From CAIVAT01 sp038212325 (GTDB taxonomy: Bacteria > Bacteroidota > Bacteroidia > Bacteroidales > FEN-979): a stretch of DNA of 20,733 bases. This document shows positions 9,601 to 14,223 of this stretch, in pieces. The notes below the pieces were generated by a model that was given only the letters and a program-made list of their open reading frames with translations, had not been told where the DNA came from and did not search any database. The DNA lies in the NCBI GenBank assembly GCA_038212325.1, contig JBBQUQ010000062.1, positions 1-20,733 on the forward strand, in the 5' to 3' direction. Every line of letters starts with the position of its first letter. Positions within the stretch are counted from its first letter, which is position 1. The position numbers were made by a program, and so were the translations under genes.

Positions 9601-9976
9601 CAGCTTCGGGATAACTTACAATGATGAATTTCCGGGCCCGGCTGTTGAGGTGGTTCAACACCTCCGTACGCGAAAGCAATCCCTGGTTATCTTTGATCCC
9701 GGTATGAAACCCACGCTTGAAGGAAGAGGGGAAATAGTAGACCCGGTCGGCCAGGATTTGCTGAAGGTCGTTGAAAAAGTATGCAGCGGATTCCCTGTCG
9801 GGAAGCAACACCAGGTGTGTGAGCGTGGTTTCCTCAAATGCCGCAGCCGTTACCAGCGAACGGGAAGAGCCGACGAGGCCTTGCAGGTGAAGACGGATGG
9901 GTTCAGAAAAACTACTTACAATCTCCTTTACAAGGGGATGTTTTTTGAATAGCGATAAAAGATCAGCGGGTTTCAA
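6635..9976 (-). CDS. mfd: Transcription-repair coupling factor Mfd
   Basis: Cytoplasmic ATP-driven DNA translocase of 1113 aa. It displaces RNA polymerase stalled at lesions and recruits UvrA for nucleotide-excision repair. The N-terminal UvrB-like region runs to about 350 (PGQFSLRGGLIDVYSF at about 172-187). The RNA polymerase-interacting CarD-like domain begins near 428 (LRPGDYVTHIDHGVGRFDGL). Helicase motifs follow: Walker A GDVGFGKT (581-588), DEEQ (682-685), TATPIPRTL (708-716), TTIIESGLDI (821-830) and QLRGRVGRS (851-859). A C-terminal TRCF domain ends the protein. The start is TTG at 9976, 14 nt inside the end of fbp; no in-frame ATG precedes it, and this start gives the usual family N-terminus, so translational coupling with fbp is likely. 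Residues about 355-375 look like an extra low-complexity insert encoded by a DNA palindrome plus heptamer repeats (see the repeat entry at 8852-8918). Confidence 0.97.
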   Translation of the reverse strand: MKPADLLSLFKKHPLVKEIVSSFSEPIRLHLQGLVGSSRSLVTAAAFEETTLTHLVLLPDRESAAYFFNDLQQILADRVYYFPSSFKRGFHTGIKDNQGLLSRTEVLNHLNSRARKFIIVSYPEAVSEKVVNKKYLEKNTLKLSVGEQVNMDFILDLLVEYEFERADFVAEPGQFSLRGGLIDVYSFSNDHPYRIEFAGDKVGTIRTFDPSSQLSIQKMQEISIVPDIRVHEGKKMAYESIFAFLPEKTVVWLEDAGSMAHQMEQQPATDLLVHGSEFLKSLLDFTTLECGQQFYFKTGRPVNFNTSPQPSFNKNFDLLLKDLKKNSDSGLQNFLLADNPKQAERLQSILENIETKDEGRTIDATGHALSITRHELTTTLNFSLHEGFIDRDLKIACYTDHQIFERYHKFHLREGYTAKEALTLKELYDLRPGDYVTHIDHGVGRFDGLEKIVNNGKEQEAIRLIYKNEDLLYVSIHSLHRISKYIGKEGTAPTMNRLGSDVWNKLKNKTKSRVKDIAKELIRLYAERRAATGLACAPDTYLQTELEASFIYEDTPDQIKATVDVKKDLEETYPMDRLICGDVGFGKTEIAIRAAFKVVTESKQVAVLVPTTILALQHYKTFADRLKAFPCRVDYISRFKSAKEQKQLLLDLEAGKIDILIGTHRLLSKDIGFKDLGLLIVDEEQKFGVGAKEKIKMLRVDVDTLTLTATPIPRTLQFSLMGARDLSIINTPPPNRYPVQTEIHPFGEEVIREAITNEVQRGGQVFFVTTRVMNIMDISVMVQRMVPGVKVAVAHGQMEGHKLEKVMLDFIEGEYDVLIATTIIESGLDISNVNTIIINDAHHYGLSDLHQLRGRVGRSNKKAFCYLLAPPMSSLTDEARKRMRAIEEFSDLGSGFNIAMRDLDIRGAGNILGAEQSGFISEIGYEMYQKILDEALLELKETEFKDLFHADQPVSYVRDCVIETDLEILIPDYYITNITERLNLYKELDSIETEENLMKFMERMIDRFGPVPKQTETLLHTIRLRWLARRIGFEKLVLRNQRLTAYFINNPESGYFQSDQFTAILDFMKINPSWSKMTEEKNRLFMTFREVTGINEALMRLEPFQILKVTNIY
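8852..8918. repeat. Palindrome plus heptamer repeats inside mfd
   Basis: Within mfd, 8858-8877 is a near-perfect palindrome (ACGCGTTAT-AG-ATAACGCGT). Next to it, at 8896-8916, are three heptamers (TTCGTCC, TTCGTCC, TTCGTTT). The 9-mer ACGCGTGAC at 8872-8880 also occurs three times in the heptamer array at the end of the aspartate kinase gene (12378-12412). The segment encodes mfd residues about 355-375 (TKDEGRTIDATGHALSITRHE), between NPKQAERLQSILENIE and the conserved LHEGFIDRDLKIACYTDHQI. It keeps the frame. The repeat units are visible directly; that this is an inserted element is inference. Confidence 0.6.
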
Positions 9977-11003
9977 TCGATGGATAATCGATTTTAAAAT
10001 CGGGTGAATGTTCGTGCATCAGTTGTTCGGCTTTTTCAACCATGTGCGTAGGCCCGACAAACAGGGGCGAACGTTCATGCAGCATGGTTGGCTGTATGTC
10101 GAGTATGCGCCGGAATCCGTCGGAAGCTTTACCGCCGGCCTGTTCGGCCAGGAAGGCAACGGGGTTGCATTCGTAAAGCAGCCTGAGTTTCCCCCGCCTG
10201 TTTTTCGTTGTACCCGGATACAGGAATACACCTCCCCTGATCATGTTCCGGTGAATGTCGGCTACCATCGACCCGATGTACCTGGTAGAATAAGGGCGGT
10301 GAGTCGCTTCATCCTCCTCCTGGCAATAGTGAATATACTGCCTTACCCCTTCAGGAAAGGAGAAATAATTGGCTTCATTGATGGAATATATGCTGCCGCC
10401 TTCAGGATATTTCATGTCGGGATGGCTGAGAATGAACAGTCCTACCGAGGGATCCAAGGTAAAGCCATTCACGCCGTAGCCGGTCGTATAAACAAGCATC
10501 GTCGAGGAGCCATAAATCACATACCCTGCTGCGACCAGGTTGCGACCGGGCTGCATAAAATCTTCGAGTTGTGCAGATCCGCGAACCGTACGCCGGCGAT
10601 AAATCGAAAACAGCGTACCAATAGATACATTCGACTCGATGTTCGAAGAACCGTCGAGCGGGTCCATAGCCACCACATATTTTCCATGCTTCGAGATGTC
10701 GCTGTCAAGGATGATGATGTCCTCATTTTCTTCAGACCCGATGGCACAGCACTGCCCACCCGATTTCAGCGCGGCAATGAATTGGTCGTTGGCGTAAACA
10801 TCAAGTTTTTTCTGATCTTCGCCCTGCACATTCACCTCGCCGGCATAGCCCATCACCTCGCCTAATCCTGCGCGGTTCACCTCCCGGTTCACAAACTTGG
10901 CAGCTATCCCGATGTCGTTCAGCAACCGGGATAACTCCCCCGAAGCCTGGGGATATTCAGATTGCTGCTCAATAATAAACTCCGTGAGAGTCTTGAATTT
11001 CAT
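9963..11003 (-). CDS. fbp: Class I fructose-1,6-bisphosphatase
   Basis: Gluconeogenic enzyme of 346 aa that hydrolyses fructose-1,6-bisphosphate to fructose-6-phosphate and phosphate with Mg2+. The class I hallmark DPLDGSSNI is at 114-122, with metal-binding acidic residues in GSEENED (89-95). GGSIYSINEANY is at 202-213. The substrate-binding region RGGVFLYPGTTKNRRGKLRLLYECNPVA begins near 256 and is followed by the AEQAGGKASDG segment. Length fits the family. It is the first gene of a likely fbp-mfd unit and is divergent from the aspartate kinase across a 73-nt gap holding both promoters. A predicted PPi-type phosphofructokinase about 1.9 kb away works on the same metabolite pair. Confidence 0.97.
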   Translation of the reverse strand: MKFKTLTEFIIEQQSEYPQASGELSRLLNDIGIAAKFVNREVNRAGLGEVMGYAGEVNVQGEDQKKLDVYANDQFIAALKSGGQCCAIGSEENEDIIILDSDISKHGKYVVAMDPLDGSSNIESNVSIGTLFSIYRRRTVRGSAQLEDFMQPGRNLVAAGYVIYGSSTMLVYTTGYGVNGFTLDPSVGLFILSHPDMKYPEGGSIYSINEANYFSFPEGVRQYIHYCQEEDEATHRPYSTRYIGSMVADIHRNMIRGGVFLYPGTTKNRRGKLRLLYECNPVAFLAEQAGGKASDGFRRILDIQPTMLHERSPLFVGPTHMVEKAEQLMHEHSPDFKIDYPSIETR

Positions 11004-11022
11004 AACGGCTATTTTTAGACTG

Positions 11023-11030
11023 CAAAATTA
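11023..11030 (-). promoter_or_regulatory. -7 promoter element of fbp
   Basis: On the minus strand TAATTTTG, followed by C, matches TAnnTTTG and ends 19 nt before the fbp ATG at 11003, so the leader should be short. No good -33 TTG is seen. It shares the 73-nt gap with the oppositely directed aspartate kinase promoter at 11065-11072. Confidence 0.55.
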
Positions 11031-11064
11031 GGAATTTCCGTCTGATTCACTGTTACTTTTTCTT

Positions 11065-11072
11065 TACATTTG
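11065..11072 (+). promoter_or_regulatory. -7 promoter element of the aspartate kinase gene, probably leaderless
   Basis: TACATTTG, followed by C, is a perfect TAnnTTTG. Only four bases separate it from the ATG at 11077. Transcription normally begins a few bases after this element, so the mRNA should start at or within a few bases of the start codon. The next in-frame Met is residue 41, beyond the conserved KFGG motif, so a later start is not credible. Confidence 0.6.
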
Positions 11073-11076
11073 CGGC

Positions 11077-12381
11077 ATGCACATCAATATATTTAAATTT
11101 GGCGGCGCCGCAGTCAACAATGCTTCGGGGATCAGAAACGTTGCAGATATCCTGAAAAAGTTCAACGCTGCCCCACTGGTGGTGGTCGTATCGGCCATGG
11201 GGAAAACAACCAATGCGCTGGAAATCCTGCTGAACAACTATATGCACAATGATCCCCTTGCGCTGGTTGAGTCGTTTCAGAAGGTGAGGGACGACCATTT
11301 TTCAATCGTAAGCGAACTGTTTTCCAACAGGAATCATGCTGTTTACGGCGAGATTGATTCGTTGTTCAACCAGCTCCGCGGGTACATCCGCAAGGGGCAT
11401 CTCTACAGTGCCGAACGGCATGAATATGATTTCGAATACGATCAGATTGTGAGTTACGGCGAGTTGATCTCGTCGGCGATCCTGCATCATTACCTTGTTT
11501 CCCGGGGATTTTCTTCAAAGCTTTTCGATGTGCGCGGACTGATCAGAACCGATTCAACCTTCCGCGATGGCCGTGTCGATTGGACAACGACTGAGACATT
11601 GATCCAGCGCGCTGTCGGAGGATTTTTCCGGGAGCACTCCGATGCAGGAGTCATCGCCCTTACACAGGGTTTCCTGGGCAGTGATCAGGCCGGGCATACC
11701 ACGACGCTGGGTCGCGAAGGTTCTGACTTTTCAGCCGCAATTTTCGCCCGTTGCCTGCATGCCGGGGAAATGACCATCTGGAAAGATGTGCCGGGAGTGA
11801 TGAATGCCGACCCGAAATGGATGAAAGATTCCGTTTGCCTCGATACGCTTTCCTACCGTGAAGCCATCGAGCTGGCCTATTATGGGGCCAGCGTGATCCA
11901 TCCGAAAACCATCAAGCCGCTGGAGAATGCCAACATTGTGCTCAGGGTCAGGTCATTCATCGACCCCGAACTGCCGGGTACCCTGGTAAAAAACATGCAG
12001 GAATGGCAAATACAATCCCCCATCTACATCCGGAAGCAAGACCAGGTGCTGATTTCCGTTTCACCCCGCGATTTCTCCTTTATCCTTGAGGAAAACCTGG
12101 GCGAAATATTCAGGATCCTGGCCGGATTCAGGGTAAAGGTAAATGTGATGCAGAATTCCGCGATCAGTTTTTCAATTTGCGTGGATGGCGATCGCCGGAA
12201 GATTGACCCGCTGATCGCGTACCTGGGGAAAGATTATGAAACCCGCTATAACGAAGGCCTTGAACTGTTTACCATCCGGCACTACACCGAGGAGGCGGTA
12301 ACCCGCATTCTGGCAAACAGGAAAATCATGATGGAGCTCAGGAGCAGGAATACTGTACAGTTGGTACTGGCCGACAGGTGA
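11077..12381 (+). CDS. lysC: Aspartate kinase (monofunctional)
   Basis: Phosphorylates L-aspartate with ATP, the first step toward lysine/diaminopimelate, threonine and methionine; 434 aa, cytoplasmic. The amino-acid kinase domain covers about 1-300. The N-terminal motif is KFGGAAV (7-13), a variant of the usual KFGGTSV/KFGGASV. Other family signs are VVVVSAMGKTTNAL (35-48), TTLGREGSDFSAAIFA (208-223), WKDVPGVMNADPK (235-247) and the segment ending IHPKTI (274-279). ACT-type regulatory sequence follows from about 318 (VLISVSPRDFSFI). There is no homoserine dehydrogenase fusion, so it is the stand-alone form. The gene is divergent from fbp and convergent with phosphofructokinase across a repeat-rich gap. 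Its TGA stop lies inside the first unit of a heptamer array. Whether lysine or threonine inhibits it cannot be judged here. Confidence 0.93.
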   Translation: MHINIFKFGGAAVNNASGIRNVADILKKFNAAPLVVVVSAMGKTTNALEILLNNYMHNDPLALVESFQKVRDDHFSIVSELFSNRNHAVYGEIDSLFNQLRGYIRKGHLYSAERHEYDFEYDQIVSYGELISSAILHHYLVSRGFSSKLFDVRGLIRTDSTFRDGRVDWTTTETLIQRAVGGFFREHSDAGVIALTQGFLGSDQAGHTTTLGREGSDFSAAIFARCLHAGEMTIWKDVPGVMNADPKWMKDSVCLDTLSYREAIELAYYGASVIHPKTIKPLENANIVLRVRSFIDPELPGTLVKNMQEWQIQSPIYIRKQDQVLISVSPRDFSFILEENLGEIFRILAGFRVKVNVMQNSAISFSICVDGDRRKIDPLIAYLGKDYETRYNEGLELFTIRHYTEEAVTRILANRKIMMELRSRNTVQLVLADR

Positions 12382-12412
12382 CGCGTGACGCGTGACACAT
12401 GACGCGTGACGG
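12378..12412. repeat. Five-copy heptamer array overlapping the lysC stop codon
   Basis: Five consecutive 7-bp units: GTGACGC, GTGACGC, GTGACAC, ATGACGC, GTGACGG. The TGA stop of the aspartate kinase (12379-12381) is part of the first unit. As the unit is not a multiple of three, copy changes upstream of the stop would alter the reading frame, but copies downstream are neutral to coding. The same 9-mer ACGCGTGAC occurs inside mfd at 8872-8880. Confidence 0.85.
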
Positions 12413-12470
12413 GAATCCAGACAACTATACTCAAAACGGGATAAAAAGGTACATTTTACCGTCTAAAAAT

Positions 12471-12763
12471 GGGGCTAAAGCCCCGGTTATAACATTCCCT
12501 CATAACCCCGCGCTAAAGCACGGGGCAATTAATCCTGCATTTCACATAATGTATTGCCCCCCGGCCTTCAGGTGAATTGCCCCGGCCTTCAGGGTATATG
12601 AAGGCTGTCGTACCAGGGGCTCCATAAAATTAAAACCATCGTGACCCTGACTTAAGCCAGTGGCAATATTGTTTAGCCTGGGATAATTCAAATTGCCTCC
12701 GTTTTATTGCCCTTGGCTTTAGCCAAGGGTTACAGGGGCAAATTCATCAGGGGCTTTAGCCCC
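12471..12763. repeat. Cluster of REP-like palindromes with a GCTAAAGC core
   Basis: This non-coding stretch holds a set of small hairpins: GGGGCTAAAGCCCC (12471-12484); CCCCG...CGGGG around GCTAAAGC (12506-12525); GCCTTCA...TGAAGGC (12585-12605); CCCTTGGCTTTAGCCAAGGG (12710-12729); and GGGGCTTTAGCCCC (12750-12763), the exact reverse complement of the first. The octamer GCTAAAGC or its complement appears four times. Stem sequences differ but remain complementary. AATTGCCCC/GGGGCAATT motifs recur between them. A direct repeat of ATTGCCCC plus GGCCTTCAGG lies at 12553-12572 and 12576-12593. No ORF, tRNA or intrinsic terminator (no U-tract after a stem) is seen. It resembles REP/BIME-type elements; I cannot show a matching transposase here. 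Confidence 0.8.
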
Positions 12764-12823
12764 ATTATATATGGTGGTTTCATAAATTTATTTTCAACCA
12801 TTGCTTCGCATGTATAAGTAATT

Positions 12824-12879
12824 GTTACCCTGTTACCCTGTTACCCAGTCACCCAGTTACCCAGTCACCCAGTTACCCA
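12824..12879. repeat. Seven-copy octamer array abutting the phosphofructokinase stop codon
   Basis: Seven contiguous 8-bp units on the plus strand: GTTACCCT twice, then GTTACCCA and GTCACCCA alternating to the end. The array stops one base before the phosphofructokinase stop codon (12881-12883, minus strand). In the sense of that mRNA it reads as seven GGG runs separated by 5-nt loops, which fits the simple G-quadruplex pattern G3N1-7. It is not a CRISPR array: units are 8 bp with no spacers. Confidence 0.88.
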
Positions 12880-12880
12880 T

Positions 12881-14113
12881 TTAAGGAATAACCACCGGAA
12901 AATCGTAGCGGAATTCTTCACAACCAGGTTTTCCAAGAACCTGGGTGAGAAAATCGCGGTAAGCATCTGTAAAGGAAAACTTGCTGATATCATAATAATC
13001 TTCCGACAGAGGCTTGTTCCCCACCGCGCCCATGTCGATCGATGTCGTGTTGAACTCTTCGAGTTCGGCATTGGGCACGATTTTCTTCATCACGGGCATC
13101 TGGCCGAACTCCTCACGCAGCAAAAGATCGACTACTTTATCGGCCAATGTTGATGTTAAGCGGCGATCGTAATGGCGGCAATGCCCCGAGCGGGGATAGT
13201 AGCCTGAGATCTGCGCGCGGGCTTCAATGCCTAAGCGGCTGCTGATCTCCGAGGCAATGACACCGCTAATCCCGCCAAACCTGGGGTGGCCGTATTCATC
13301 CAGTTCGGAGCTGGCGTATACCACGTCCACCTTGCCCGATTTTTCATCAAACCAGCGGGTGCCTTCAGAAACCGGGATGATGAGGCATTTCTTCTTTGAG
13401 TGCATGTACGCCTCTTTCACTGTTTCGAAAAAAACCTCTTTACGCTCCCTGGTAATCTCAAATTCCGGGATCAGCCCCAAGGAGGCTCCTCCGAAAATAG
13501 CCGTGCCGGTAAGCCAGCCGGCATCACGCCCCATGACCTCCATAACCAGGATGCGTGAATGCGATTCGGCCGTGGTCTTTAGGTTTGCAGTAAACTCCAT
13601 CATCGACTGGGCTGCCGAGGGAAACCCCGGGCACATAACAGCTTCAATATCCTTTCCTTTGTAATGGTGCACCGTTCGTGTACGAAGATCATTATCGATG
13701 GTTTTCGGGAATCCGATCACCGGGATGCCTTCCGTTTCAAACAGACGTTTTGCCGCGCCATTGGTATCATCGCCGCCAATGGTGACCAGGACATCGATCT
13801 TATAGCGTTCAAAATTTCGCAGCACCTGGGGTACACGGCTTTCCGGGTTCTTTTTGGATGGAAAGGGATTTGTACGGCTTGACCGCAGCGCAGTGCCGCC
13901 ATAATATCCGTCGTATGGCTGGTGGGTAAGGTCGACCACATCGCCGTCGCCCAGAAGGCCTTTCCACCCCTGCAGGATACCATAAACCCTGAAGCCCAAC
14001 AATGAGGCCCGGTTTCTGATGGCTTCGATGCTTGCATTGATTGCAGGCGTATCGCCTCCGCCTGATAAAATTGCCAGTGTCTTTCCCTGGAAGAGTTTAT
14101 GCTCGTATTTCAT
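12881..14113 (-). CDS. pfp: 6-phosphofructokinase, predicted pyrophosphate-dependent type
   Basis: Phosphorylates fructose-6-phosphate to fructose-1,6-bisphosphate. Numbered from the ATG at 14113 (410 aa), the phosphoryl-donor loop is LSGGGDTPAIN (16-26). The key motif is GGDDT (113-117), where ATP enzymes have GGDGS. The next is PKTIDND (136-142), where ATP enzymes have PGTIDND. Asp116 and Lys137 are the two residues known to mark PPi-dependent enzymes, so a reversible PPi-linked reaction is predicted. MGRDAGWLTG (194-203) and GYYPRSGHCRHYDRRL (304-319) are further family motifs. An open frame extends upstream to 14179, but it contains the -7 promoter element at 14135-14142, so the ATG at 14113 is preferred. 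The gene is convergent with aspartate kinase and divergent from the RND exporter. Confidence 0.92.
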   Translation of the reverse strand: MKYEHKLFQGKTLAILSGGGDTPAINASIEAIRNRASLLGFRVYGILQGWKGLLGDGDVVDLTHQPYDGYYGGTALRSSRTNPFPSKKNPESRVPQVLRNFERYKIDVLVTIGGDDTNGAAKRLFETEGIPVIGFPKTIDNDLRTRTVHHYKGKDIEAVMCPGFPSAAQSMMEFTANLKTTAESHSRILVMEVMGRDAGWLTGTAIFGGASLGLIPEFEITRERKEVFFETVKEAYMHSKKKCLIIPVSEGTRWFDEKSGKVDVVYASSELDEYGHPRFGGISGVIASEISSRLGIEARAQISGYYPRSGHCRHYDRRLTSTLADKVVDLLLREEFGQMPVMKKIVPNAELEEFNTTSIDMGAVGNKPLSEDYYDISKFSFTDAYRDFLTQVLGKPGCEEFRYDFPVVIP

Positions 14114-14134
14114 GATAATTTTCGGTTTCGGGTG

Positions 14135-14142
14135 CAAACTTA
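14135..14142 (-). promoter_or_regulatory. -7 promoter element of the phosphofructokinase gene
   Basis: On the minus strand TAAGTTTG, followed by C, matches TAnnTTTG. A TTG lies 16 nt further upstream (14161-14159), slightly closer than the usual 19. The element ends 21 nt before the ATG at 14113 and rules out the longer reading frame starting at 14179. Confidence 0.6.
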
Positions 14143-14197
14143 CAGAATTTCCCGAACACAAAAACACAGAGTTCCTCAATTTTCAATAAGGTTTTCG

Positions 14198-14205
14198 TAC
14201 TTTTG
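14198..14205 (+). promoter_or_regulatory. -7 promoter element of the RND exporter gene
   Basis: TACTTTTG, followed by C, matches TAnnTTTG. It contains the TTG that would otherwise be read as the start codon at 14203. Transcription should start around 14209-14212, which leaves GTG at 14224 as the first usable start with a leader of about 13 nt. No -33 TTG is seen at the expected distance. Confidence 0.6.
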
Positions 14206-14223
14206 CGGCCTAATAGAATCAAC

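Noticed and set aside
10008..10865. Open frame of 285 codons antisense to fbp
   Set aside because: It overlaps an unambiguous fbp gene and has no family features; a shadow frame.
12471..12763. Intrinsic terminators for the convergent lysC and phosphofructokinase genes
   Set aside because: The hairpins are strong but none is followed by a T-tract on either strand, so they do not fit intrinsic terminators.
12824..12879. Possible CRISPR array or telomere-like repeat
   Set aside because: Units are 8 bp and contiguous with no spacers, and the array is short and internal to a chromosome-like region.
14114..14179. 22-residue N-terminal extension of the phosphofructokinase
   Set aside because: It would cover the -7 promoter element at 14135-14142, and the family N-terminus begins near the ATG at 14113.
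14203..14223. TTG start for the RND exporter
   Set aside because: The TTG is part of the -7 element at 14198-14205, so it should lie upstream of the transcript start; GTG 14224 fits better.
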